Positions 12,201-22,421 of a stretch of 51,944 nt of DNA are shown piece by piece. Location: assembly GCF_019112545.1 (NCBI RefSeq), contig NW_025064909.1, forward strand, positions 206,321-258,264, given 5' to 3'. Every line of letters starts with the position of its first letter. Within the stretch, counting starts at the first letter, position 1. The notes under the pieces are model-generated. The model was not told where the DNA came from. It searched no databases and saw only the letters and a list, made by a program, of their open reading frames with translations. The translations under genes were made by a program, and so were the position numbers. The stretch comes from Guyanagaster necrorhizus. Lineage: Eukaryota > Basidiomycota > Agaricomycetes > Agaricales > Physalacriaceae.

Positions 12201-13993
12201 CCTATCACACCTGTCACAGATGGACCTCCATCACCACCGAAGAAGGTCCTGCTGATTCCGAATTACAGTGCAGTCACGCTTATCTCTCCGGTAGAGGCTG
12301 AATATGTGTTCTTACTGCCTTCGGTCCTGCGTGCGCTAGCTATGTCACTTACTGTTCAGTCCATGCGGGATAGGATGTTCACTCCATCGTCTCATCTTTA
12401 CGCCATTTCACCGCAGCTGTTGACTGTCGCTATGACAGCCCCATCGTCTCAAGAACGTTACAATTATGAGCGCTTGGAGACGCTAGGAGATACGGTGCTG
12501 AAGTACCTGGTCAGCATACAGCTTCTATCGCAACACCCACTGTGGCACGAAGGATACCTGTCGAGGCGGAAGGACCATGCCGTTGCGAACGTTAGACTGG
12601 CAAATGAAAACATATCTAGAGAAATGTTCAGATGGATTATCCGAGGTTGGTTCGAAGCCATATGACAGTCTGCTATATTGACCCGTTTACGTTTAGATCT
12701 GTTCCTTAGCAAGAAGTGGAAGCCAGCATATATGCATTCCAACACAACTATCCGCGAGAATCAAGTAGCTGAGGTTGTTGCGACCGTTCCCACGAAGAAC
12801 GAGGCCAAGAAAAAGCGGGCAAAAAAGGTTGCGGGAGCGCTCTCCACGAAAGGTATGGACATTGTGCCGTGTAGCTTCATGCTTTAATCTGTAATTCATG
12901 TTATTCAGTACTGGCGGATGTTGTCGAATCCACGATTGGCGCTGCGTATATGCATGGAGGGTTCGAACTGGGCTATGAATGTGCCAAGTTCTTCTGTCTA
13001 GACCTTACCTGGCAACCAACTGCGGAGTGCATCTCGTCCTTGATTGAAAGGGTCAGTGTAACCGAGCCCGAAGTCAGAAAGCGCATCGACTTGCCGGAGA
13101 AGGTCATGTCCCAAGTGGAATCCATGCTGGGCTACGAGTTTAGACACAAGCTCATCCTTCTCGAAGCCCTCACACACCCGAGTCATCAGCAGGACTTCGG
13201 CACGATCTCTTATGAACGTATGGAATTCATCGGTGACGCCGTCATGGACATGGTGGTCACGGATTATCTATATCGTGCAGAAGGCAAGCAGTACAGTCCT
13301 GGGCATATGCACCTTCGGAAATCGGCTGTCGTGAACGAGCATATTCTGGCCTACCTATGCTTGAAGTGTTCTGTGAAGGTTTGCAGCTATATGCCTCGGC
13401 CCACAGAATCGAGGGCTCAGATCCAGCTAGAAGAAGAAGAGGAGGACATATATCTGTGGAAGTGCCTGTTGCATGCCAGTCCTCGTGTTCTCGAGGATCA
13501 GCGTGTCACGTTTGACAGGTTTCAGAGGCTTTCGGATGCGATTGCTGACGGTTTGGAGAATGGGATGATCTATCCTTGGACAGCGCTGACTCGTCTGCAA
13601 GCGCCCAAATTCTTCAGTGACATGATCGAGAGTCTCCTCGGCGCCGTATTCCTTGACTCGGAGGGGAACCTAGAGAGGACGCGGGATGTTATGCGAACGA
13701 TTGGTATCTTGCCGATACTGGAGCATATCGTCAAGGACAGCGTTGATGTGCTTCATCCTGTTTCGCGACTATCGGTCTGGGCTTCACGACGAGGACAGAA
13801 AGTGAAGTATAAGTTTACGGAAGAGAAGGGTAACATCAGTTGTGTGATCGAGCTGCATCAAGAGGAGGGAGGGGGTGTGAAGGTATTGGAGGAAGCACGG
13901 GCAACTGATGACCTTAACAGAGGCCGCGTCACAAAGGTGGAAGTTAGATTTGCAGCCGCTGAAAATGCTATACAACTGTTGCATCTATCCTAA
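9261..13993 (+). CDS. DCL: Dicer-like endoribonuclease (1489 aa)
   Basis: Processes double-stranded RNA into small RNAs for RNA silencing. Six exons: 9261-9437, 9490-9908, 9960-11075, 11129-12645, 12697-12852 and 12909-13993; all introns are 51-56 nt and splicing gives one 1490-codon frame. Domains in order: N-terminal helicase with Walker A MDTGSGKT (about residue 35), DEAH box and LTASP; helicase C with STSVAEEGIDVQ and QSRGRARQ (about 480-530); a Dicer dimerisation-like segment after GALLTLESALPHLAHF (about 570); a divergent middle with no clear PAZ; RNase IIIa (ERLETLGDTVLKYL, about 1018; ADVVESTIGAAY, about 1130); RNase IIIb (ERMEFIGDAVMDMV, about 1230; DMIESLLGAVFLDS, about 1370). The acidic catalytic residues of both RNase III domains are present, so it looks active. 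The motif II variant is DEAH. The short third exon boundary (9959) is chosen over an in-frame 33-nt alternative (9941). Confidence 0.95.
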
Positions 13994-14382
13994 AAAATAT
14001 CTCCAGTTCTGCTGCATATAACATCTGCCTTTTCACGTTTCTCCGTCTCTTGTTGGTTCTACGGGTCAGCAACATGTTCTTTATCATCATAGAATCACAG
14101 ATTCATACACCATAATTGTAAGTTGCAGCACACTTGCACCATATGCCTTCGTGGTTCTCCTGCATTGCGCTGCGATGAATATGTACAGCGGCAATTTCGT
14201 TCAGATAGTCATTGTACTCGAGTTGGTATACTTGTTGAAGCCGAGTCATCCCTTAACGCATCATCGAAACACCGATTGAGGGCGGGGAGGCTTCATGAAA
14301 ATTATTCAAGTCACTCTGCACGAGCAAAGTGAGTCCTCACGACGAGCCCCAACAATCGATTGTCACATGAATACTATTATCA
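13994..14382. other. Intergenic between convergent genes
   Basis: Holds the 3' ends of the Dicer gene and the minus-strand LRR-like gene. A short frame at 14123-14332 is not supported by composition or neighbours. Confidence 0.5.
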
Positions 14383-15174
14383 TCATGTCTTCCAGTAATT
14401 GACGTACAAACCTTGCTTGCGTAGCGGTTCCCACATACCCGAAAGCTCGGGGTTCTGTGGCCTGTCCAAACAGGTTTCCCTCAACACTTCTGCATCATCT
14501 ATCAAACACCGACGAGACGCCACCATAAAAAGAAGGGCTTCATATCCGCTTCTCTCATCTGCAAATGTTGACCTTCGTAAATCAAGGCACCTGAGCCACG
14601 GGACATAACGAAAAATCTGATCTGAGTCTGACCCAGTACTCGAGCCCAGTCTCTGCATTAAGATATCAGGAATTCGCAATGCATGGACGGATAATGTTTC
14701 TAGCTGCGTGAGGCTTGCTGGGAAGATGCAAAAAGCAACGACATCCTCGTCGTGGTTCAGTCGACAAGTCAACTCCAATGTCATGATATGAACAAGGTGG
14801 TGTTGAATGGGAAAGGATGAGGCTTCTGTCAGGAGCGACATGCGCAGTTTTCTGAGAGAAGGCAGAACAAGATTCTCGAGTATCTGTGCGACGACGCTAC
14901 CAGGCATGTCATGAAAAAACTCATCAACATTAAGACTTTGTACATGGCCAGGCGTGACGGGACTGCGTATGTCCATATTATACTTTTTGCATAACAGGAC
15001 AAGATCCTGGACATTCGGCAAATGCGTCAACGCAGATACTTGTTCACGGAAGGATCCATCGAAGGCTGAATAGGATTTCACGCTGGCGCCGGGGAATTGA
15101 CTGAAAACGAGGAAAGACTGAGAGATGTCACTCGTGAACGTGCGAATGCTGTGTGCCATTGCGAAAGTGTCCAA
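14383..15174 (-). CDS. F-box/LRR-like protein, C-terminal part (about 263 aa visible)
   Basis: A long minus-strand frame ends ...MWEPLRKQGLYVNYWKT. It has LRR-like segments: LTHLPNVQDLVLLCKKY, LVLPSLRKLRMSLL, LVHIMTLELTCRL, LTQLETLSVHALRI and YVPWLRCLDLRRSTF. This fits agaricomycete F-box-associated LRR proteins. The frame is open upstream of the first ATG (AMAHSIRTFTSDI) as far as a stop near 15200. An upstream exon carrying the F-box may exist at 15190-15340, where another frame reads ATDLISVDRRLLFLTFEIVP, but I could not join them with a clean intron. Possibly truncated. Unrelated in detail to the copy at 5711. Confidence 0.55.
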   Translation of the reverse strand: MDTFAMAHSIRTFTSDISQSFLVFSQFPGASVKSYSAFDGSFREQVSALTHLPNVQDLVLLCKKYNMDIRSPVTPGHVQSLNVDEFFHDMPGSVVAQILENLVLPSLRKLRMSLLTEASSFPIQHHLVHIMTLELTCRLNHDEDVVAFCIFPASLTQLETLSVHALRIPDILMQRLGSSTGSDSDQIFRYVPWLRCLDLRRSTFADERSGYEALLFMVASRRCLIDDAEVLRETCLDRPQNPELSGMWEPLRKQGLYVNYWKT

Positions 15175-15770
15175 TCCCAGCTCCGTGGGGCCTATAAGGC
15201 TGACTTATAGCCGCTCCAACCGACCGAAGAATGATCCGTATAACGAACGGAACGATTTCGAAGGTAAGGAAAAGAAGGCGTCTGTCCACCGAGATGAGGT
15301 CGGTAGCAATGCCTGGAAGATAGTGTTGAGATTCGATTTTCACGGCTTTAATATCATATTCTATTTATATATATTTACTGCTTACCTTATACTTTGACAT
15401 TTTCGTACCTATTGACTTGACTCACAACCCCCACTGTCCTTACTCTATACAACAAAATATACCCTTCCTTCGAGTCCAATACGCCTTCCTCTGAATCGCC
15501 AGCACCTAAGTTCCAACAGATAGGGTTTACGGATATATCCCACCAGCTCTGTAGATGGATTCAAAGGTGAAAAACACAACTCCTTTCAAGGAATAGCCCA
15601 AGCCTGAAGAGGCGCTTTGAGTGGAAATCCTGTGCTTTGCATAGGGAGCCAAAATCAATGTCGATGCAGGACTGTAAACCTGGTGAATCCAAAGCAACAT
15701 CTCTTCACCTACAACAAACCTGTGCTAATGACCAAGGTGTTCATCGCACAGGGTTCAAGCAGTCAAAGCC
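15175..15770. other. Transition from genic to repeat DNA
   Basis: No supported gene beyond the possible upstream exon of the minus-strand LRR-like gene. CpG are present up to about 15780 and then almost vanish until about 20110. Confidence 0.5.
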
Positions 15771-15773
15771 CTC

Positions 15774-16019
15774 TCAGGGCCCGAAGGAATAATCATCATT
15801 GTCAGAATTGCCATTCTGATTGGCCAAACACTGCTGAAATATCTTCGTAAGGCAATCCGAGTTAAGGATATGGTATTGACAAAGAATTTTGGTGGTATCA
15901 GCTGTGTTGGACTCGGCGATGCTTCTCTGATCCTTCAAAAAATCCAACAGATGCTGGGTAGTCTCTATTTTGCTCTGCAATACCTTTGTCATGTCCTGGC
16001 TGGCTTTCAGGGAGCACAT
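15774..16019 (-). pseudogene. Coiled-coil fragment in silenced repeat DNA
   Basis: An 81-residue minus-strand frame has heptad-like spacing (MTKVLQSKIETTQHLLDFL, then LTKIFQQCLANQN), suggestive of a coiled coil. It has no recognisable domain and sits at the edge of the CpG-free block. Probably a piece of a transposon-linked gene. Confidence 0.3.
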
Positions 16020-16538
16020 GAACTCCCTTCTTTCTGAGTCAAGTGGACCATTGTTGGATCAAAGGAGCAAGGAGATGTGAGGAGATTCCATCTGTTGCAA
16101 TATATGCTCAGGAAGAGAAGGGACAAGCCCTGGATCAAAGTTGGAGGAGTCAGTTGGAACAGAAAACATGACTACTGAAAACAATAGTAAACTGACTGAA
16201 AGCTGGTATCAAGAAAATACCCTCATGTTTGAGTCTTTTCATCACTCTTATGGCAATCATGAACTCTTCAATGCAATCTCCAGCCATATCATTATGAACT
16301 TCAAATATCAGAAGAATGACTAGCACAAGTGAATAGAGAGATGCAGACTCTACAAGCATTCTTATCACCCTGTGGTACAAACACACCCTTGCAATAAGAC
16401 CACCCACTCTCAGAATACAATAAACAATGAGAATTGTGTATCATAACAAGGTGGTCAATGTAAGCAAGGAGTATAACACAGCCCAGTTGACAATGTCCTG
16501 AAGATAGAGAGCTCAAGATGGTCTTGAGTAGCTTTTGC

Positions 16539-16700
16539 TGCTAAGTTACTTTGTGTCAAATAGAATTGAAGTCTTAATTGAACTTTGGATTTCAGCATAA
16601 TTTGGGTTCTGGCTTAATAAGAGTTTTGGCATCAGAATACAAGTACTTCAGTTTTGAGGACCACTAGTTAGCTACAAGTGCAGCTAGTGCAGTTTAAAAT
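16539..16700 (+). repeat. Fragment of a dispersed repeat, second copy at about 50980-51190
   Basis: About 150 bases match, in inverted orientation, the segment at 50980-51190. Shared landmarks are a TACAAGT-CTTCAGTTTTGAGGAC block and a TTTGGGTTxTGG block. The match is diverged and interrupted. Both lie in CpG-poor DNA. Confidence 0.6.
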
Positions 16701-16729
16701 TGCATACAGATCCTGAAGCTCTGTAAACT

Positions 16730-17750
16730 CAGGTTGCTGCCTCTCCAGTTTGATAAGAGCCATGTCTTGATCCAGATGTACCTGAGCAATGCACTGGAGG
16801 ACCCCATAGTTGATATCTCCAAGCTCCCTCAGCTCCTCCTATGAAATCTCAAACTTCCCCCAGATCTTCTTGGAAATGAAATTGACTGGGTACTTAGGCC
16901 TCTCATCTATGTAGTCATTGATGATATCTTCAAACTGGGCTCTGAGGTCATCCACCTTGTCCTCCAGCTGCTTCACCCACTCCAGAATCTCTCTCAATCA
17001 TCCAACACCTCATTGGACCACACAGTGACACTCTCATTATTAGCCTTATTAAAAGCACAGTCAGCCTTCTTTGTCTTACACCACAGGCAAGCTGCCTATT
17101 GCTGTGGATAACACACCATGCTTCTGCCTTATAGCACTTGATGTAATGCCCTGCAGAAAACAAAGTCAACAAGCAGCAGGATTCCACAAATCACACATGA
17201 GAACACTGCCACTCCTCATCATCAGACTCCATCTTATAACACCCCTTCCACATCTTCAGCAGCCCTACAGACCTCCCACCTTCACTTCTGCTATCCACTA
17301 TGCTGGCAGATTTTTTCTTCCTTATAGCCCTCAAAGCTGTCTGCCCTTTTTCTTTCTCCCCCCTCTTTCTCTATAATTCCTTGTGATCCTTTCTCTTCAA
17401 TCTCTTGTCTCCACTTTCTGTTCCCTCATCTACTATCCCAGTCTCTCTCACCACCTCTTTTCATCTCTTTGCCTCTTCCATGGCCTCTGCTGCTGCCTTA
17501 GCCCTGGTCTCCTCTGCTCTTCTTTTCTCCTCTTCCCTTGCTCTTTCTGCAGCCTCAGCCTCAGCTTTTGCCTTTGTCTCAGCCTCTATCTAGGCCCTCT
17601 TCTCTGTGGCCTTCTTCATCTCTAGCTTCTGCTGTCTCATGGCAGATGCAGCCTCCTATTCCAACTTCTTCTCCTTCTGTCATACCTCCATGGTCTGCTA
17701 GTAGTCCTTTTCAGCTGTATCATGATTCAGATAAAACTGTTTGAAGACAG
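16730..17750 (-). pseudogene. Decayed transposon-linked ORF: coiled coil plus Cys cluster
   Basis: On the minus strand a Glu/Lys/Ala-rich coiled coil is readable (KRRAEETRAKAAAEAMEEA at about 17480-17560), followed by an acidic stretch, a Cys cluster (ACLWCKTKKADCAFNKA, about 17060-17110) and a second helical part (LEWVKQLEDKVDDLRAQF, about 16950). This order resembles CxxC...C proteins that are abundant near retroelements in agaricomycete genomes. Stops and frameshifts are frequent and CpG are absent, consistent with deamination decay. A gag-like origin is possible but not shown. Confidence 0.45.
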
Positions 17751-18469
17751 CAGTGTTGATATCATCAGATGTCAGAAGGTGCACATATAGTTTGAACATC
17801 ATGAAAATATGATATGATAATATAACTAGCAAAGCAGGATGGTGGCAGTAAGAGGTCAAGATGTAGAAACCTTATATAATCACACCCAAATTCCACATGG
17901 CCTTGCTCAGCTATCAGAATCTGTGCTCTTGAGAGTAAGAACACTAAGAAAAAGATACTATCACACACATGCCATGGACCTCTCATTGCCAATCTAACTT
18001 AATAGTTTTCACATGATAAAGGAATACTGAGTATTTCTCTTTTTCTCCAAGTTCATTCTGCATAATCCTGCAGCATACTAATGTTTCATTCCTTATTTCA
18101 AACTATATTTTATTTTCAATCTAATTTTAAAATAGTAGTGAAAAGATTACCCATCAGAATTCATCAGACTCTGACTCAGACTAGCTACTTAGTATATAAG
18201 CTGTAGAAAATCTTATACTATCTTAGTTCAAATATCAACTTGATTCAGCACAATAACTCTTGACTCTTCAGTCAATACCCTCATCTGTGAATCCCTCACT
18301 CTATTCAACTTCTCTTCTCCCTTTGTCTACTCTACAGACTTCCATCTGCATCTCTTATTGGAGTGTCAGCTCAGAGATGATATTGCTAATAGCTTCATCT
18401 AGGCCTATGCACTTCATGCATCCTGCTACATGCATTCTTCTCTCCTCTATTAGCATGTTTCTAACAGTT
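17751..18469. other. AT-rich CpG-free repeat debris
   Basis: I see no gene or recognisable element. The composition matches the surrounding silenced block. Confidence 0.45.
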
Positions 18470-19420
18470 TGACATTGGAAGTATTACTATATCACATCCT
18501 ATGATACAAGGGTTCTCAGATAATCAGCATTGAATATGAATATATACTGCTGCTCTCACTCAATAGAGTATGTCTCAGGTCATCTCTACTGTGTTTTGAG
18601 CAACAGTGCTTGTGTGTCTTTCAGTTAGAGATATATACATTCTGGCATAGGATTGTGTGACAAGTTGAAGAATCATAATATTATACATTCATATCAAGAA
18701 TGAATAAATCTAATAGGACATACATCCAGGTCTGCATCAGAGCTGCACATTGAAAGAGGGAGGGAGAAACTCATTTTCAGAATATATCATCCTACCTCTC
18801 AAATTAGAGAATTCAAGCATTCTCTATAGCTAGAATGCTCATCTGGCCCATCTTATCTAGAAATAGCTGGAGTGAATTGACATGATGAAACACAGAAGAA
18901 GAATGATGTGGCTGTGCCAAAGACTGACTCTTCAGATTTCTCATATCCTTTCATCTCCAGCACTAGTTTTTCATCTACAGGTTCCATATAACAGTCAGCT
19001 TCACCACATAACACAATACATAATCTATTCTTTTCATTATAAGATCAGTTATTCACCTCATTTTCATCAGCACCATACAAGTGAGAACTCTGAGGAAGTG
19101 GATGACAGTGAAAAACTGTTGGGAGCAAGCATCAGGATTCAGGAACAAGTTTCTCATCTTGTGCTTGTACAGTCTAGTATCCATCAATCTACCATTTTCT
19201 CAGATGGTGAGATGGCTCATTATTGGTGTGATTTCTCTCTATCACTAAAGATTCCAATTGTAAGACACTGGGCAAAAGTGAAAACCAAACAAGGCTATAT
19301 CAAAATCCAAAGGTATTTGGGGGTGAGTACTCATAACTCATAGTTCTACAATAGATGTTTAATTTTTCTCTTGCTCATGAATACAGCCAAAAGAGATCAA
19401 GTTCATACCAAATTTACACA

Positions 19421-19460
19421 GGGATTTGAACCCATATGTAGCAATGTTAACTGCTCCATC
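19421..19460 (-). repeat. tRNA-like (SINE-like) A and B boxes
   Basis: On minus, an A-box-like GATGGAGCAGTTAAC is followed about 30 nt later by a B-box-like GGGTTCAAATCCC. The same unit occurs in the right arm (47062-47102, plus). Both are CpG-decayed. It may be a SINE-type relic or an old tRNA; no full cloverleaf was obtained. Confidence 0.35.
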
Positions 19461-21049
19461 ATATCTGAACACACACTGTAGATACTATTGAGACTATGTT
19501 TCATCAATGGACCTGTCTTGTGTTATCCAATTGCAACTGACACATGATTCTACATAGAGGAAGAACTGACTTTGATGTCTATGCCTGGGGAATTTGAACA
19601 AGAACAGAAAAGTGTTGGGTCAATGACATGGGATCTCCAATCACTGGCTATGACAGTGAGTACTTCACCATGGAAAAAGCAGAAACCTTCCACACTCACC
19701 ATACAGACATCCATCTTGTGGAACATGATGATGTTGTGCAAATTCTGAGTGATAGTAGCCAGTAGACACAAAGCTGTGCTGAAGGAATGGCTGTAAAAGT
19801 AGCCCAATCAGAAAGCATAAAGAGCATAGATTGGGTGAAACCACTATGTCTGGCTCATTGCTATAGACTTTAGATGGTAGAAATGAAAGCAATGGTACAC
19901 ATGTCATGTAAAGCTGGGGTCATTTGAGAATTCCCTGGTGTCTGCTCAAGACAAGAGGGGCAGATGTGGCTTGGGTAGCCAGAATGCTTTGCATGGATAT
20001 ACAGTGAATGCTATGGGATGAATCACTTCCAGTGCTATTACAGAGGCCAAGTTTTGTGATTAGTGCCTCCAGCACTATAGGAAGCAAAAATAGAACTAAC
20101 AAGTTAAAGCAAGCGATTGGTAGCTCAAACTTCCTAAAAAGCAAGGGAAAGGAACTCTGCTGCCACAGAAGTTTACCGGATGATCGGTCCATGATTTCAC
20201 AGCTGCGAGAAACCTTCGGCAATTACCATGATGTTTAATTCCCATAATATCCAGTGCTCTAGGCCACTAATCCATCTGGTCCCAGAGCCTCTGAAGGGGA
20301 ATACAGAAATGTGGATTATTGTTAATTCCCGCCACACTACAACTTTCTCTCCATTTGTTGCTTGCCCCGTCACCCTGATTGTTTTTTTTTTGATACACGT
20401 AGAATACAGGTGTACAACCGCCTTTATCGAGCCTGGACGTCATCGAAAATCATCTCATTACCGCTGGCATGTTCATGATGATTGACAGCGCTAAATTTGT
20501 GAAACATGTCGTCAAGTCGACATCGCTGATGTGCGTACCTTATCCATTCAGCGCAATATGATCTTGGAGAAACACTCATCTATAAAACGCGCACAGGTGA
20601 GCCAGCATCTCTCAGAGCTCCTCGACATCCATCACTCTGGGAACAGCTTCTCCTCATCAGGTTATTCCGAGTCCTTGATCTCTGAACTATGGAGGCGCTG
20701 TGTAGGGGGGAAATATCATCCTGATTGCATACCCATATTTCTAGGTTTCGAGCGGTGAAACCCGTGGATTCTACGAGTTGGAGGTAAGAGCTTTGCGGTC
20801 ACCTTGCCAGCTTGGCTGATCATGTATATGAGTAGTAGGTTCCAGCACCTTGTATTGTAGGATGTTGGAAGGACCTCTTCATCGAAATGTCAGTCACAAG
20901 CCAGTGATATTCCGCCGCGAAACGTTATTTATCTTAAACTCCCTAGTTTGCTACCAGGTATCAGTATGTTCACCACGCATTCTAGTTTGAAACACCGCGT
21001 GCTGTATTCGCTCTGTCCTGGGACCGTTATCTTGTCCATGCCCATTCCT

Positions 21050-21056
21050 TATATAT
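21050..21056 (+). promoter_or_regulatory. TATA box of left-arm membrane protein gene
   Basis: TATATAT lies about 50 nt before the ATG at 21104. In the right-arm copy the same place reads TTAAATATC, so that TATA box is altered. Confidence 0.5.
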
Positions 21057-21103
21057 CTGTCCAGTTCAAATGTACTGGCTACCGCACTTTTCTCCATCAT
21101 CCG

Positions 21104-22043
21104 ATGCCATTAACTTTATGGAAAGAGCCAATAGCAGATGATACGTCCGTGGGGATTTCCGATGTCAATGATACAGCAAGAGAGAAAGCTACCAGCTGTA
21201 AGTCCTTCTAGTACTATCAAGGCAGAGCACAAGGGAATAATACTTTTCTTCAAAGGTTGGAGTGACCATCTCGTCATGTGGACATCTATTGGAGTGCTAT
21301 GCTCATTTCTGACCACACTGTTACTGACGATCTTGATCGTCGTCAAATTCGCGCCTAGCATGCTGCACGGTTCAGCTATTATCCAAGCTGGGCGACATAG
21401 CCAGTACATCCACTTTGACTCTGTTTTTCTGAACAATAACCACGACCGGAATGCTTCGCATCATACTTCCATCGTGAATTTCCCCGACATCGTGCCACAG
21501 GTAGAAACATACAGCCCTGGTCACCTGGTGCAAGAGTGGCCCACCGAGCTCGGTACCGTATTTCCTGATCATCGATATGTTGTGTCTTCGGACGTCAGCA
21601 TTGGCTACTCCCTCTATCAGCAACTTGCCAAGTTTCTCTCTAGACATCAACGGTGCTCCAGTTCTACCACTTGGACTACGGGATGCAGTATTGCTCTTTG
21701 GCGTTATCCATCCCTCCGCCTAGCGATGGGTTTGACCTGGAGGTAAAGATAGAGAACAACACAGTCATGGAACTGGTCAGACCGGCTCATACACGTATCT
21801 TCTGGACAAGTCGCGCCGGAGAGAAAATCCCAGGTGGCCAGCATACCTATCCACTTTGGGGAGCCTTTCGGGACGGAGAGATTCTGTTGTCCTTCGGGTG
21901 AATTTTCGCTGTTCGAGCTGGCATGCCATTCACCATCGGCCAGCACGCGCTCTTGCCACGTTGAGCTTTGGGAAAATGGGGAAATTTCACCATCTGCTGG
22001 TGAGGACTCGGATGGTTTTTCACCCGATGCTGAGACTAATTAA
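21104..22043 (+). CDS. Single-pass membrane protein, agaricomycete-specific family
   Basis: Exon 1, 21104-21197; intron 58 nt (GTAAGT to AAAG); exon 2, 21256-21593; intron 50 nt (GTCAGC to CTAG); exon 3 from 21644. The protein has a short N-terminal tail (MPLTLWKEPIADD), one transmembrane helix (CSFLTTLLLTILIVVKF), then an extracytosolic-type domain with VNFPDIVPQV, GTVFPDHRYVVSSD, LQFYHLDYGMQYCSLAL and a C-terminal CPSGEFSLFELAC segment. The order fits a widespread agaricomycete family of unknown function (ubiquitin-3-binding-like C-terminal domain; assignment from memory). Near 21730-21752 the frame must change to reach the C-terminal part. Either a 22-nt GT..AG stretch is spliced or a frameshift is present, and it is identical in the right-arm copy. 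No catalytic role is evident. Confidence 0.6.
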
Positions 22044-22421
22044 AGCTGTCTAGGGGTGTATGTCGTGCAGGAGTGCAGTCTGAGGGAAGGAGAGGTGTAA
22101 GATGACATAGCCCATTGTCTATGCTGGTTATATATGACATACGATTTTTTTCAATGGGCAGTAAGCGTCAGAATAGTGCGAAAATGGACTCTGGAAATTT
22201 GAAGTTGAACGCGTGGCAAAATGCTTGGGTACAGGTACGCCCATAGCGTTTGTCTCAATTGACGATCGATGATCTATTCGGAAGTTTGCCTTCGTTCTGA
22301 TCAGTAAGTATTATTCATCTTGATCACACCGCTGACAGATCTCGGAGGGTATCAGACTCACAGATTCGTCATGCAATCAACAATACTTATAATGTTATCT
22401 AAAGGCTCGCTCGTCGTCTTC

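Larger units (their letters stand above)
18470..22372 (+). repeat. Left arm of about 4 kb inverted duplication
   Basis: This segment matches, in reverse complement, about 43565-47805. Clear anchors are the block around 19100-19340 with 47170-47420, the membrane-protein gene at 21104-22043 with 43912-44824, and the tail at 22044-22372 with 43565-43911. The outer half (to about 20100) is CpG-free and diverged; the inner half is CpG-rich and highly similar. The left arm carries about 240 bases at 18640-18880 not seen in the right arm. The inner end lies about 50 bases from the stop codon of the terpene cyclase. Confidence 0.85.

Noticed and set aside
17283..17750. Plus-strand Ser/Leu/Cys-rich frames that look like a secreted protein
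   Set aside because: They are the antisense of a Glu/Lys/Ala-rich coiled coil; the minus reading is the coding one.
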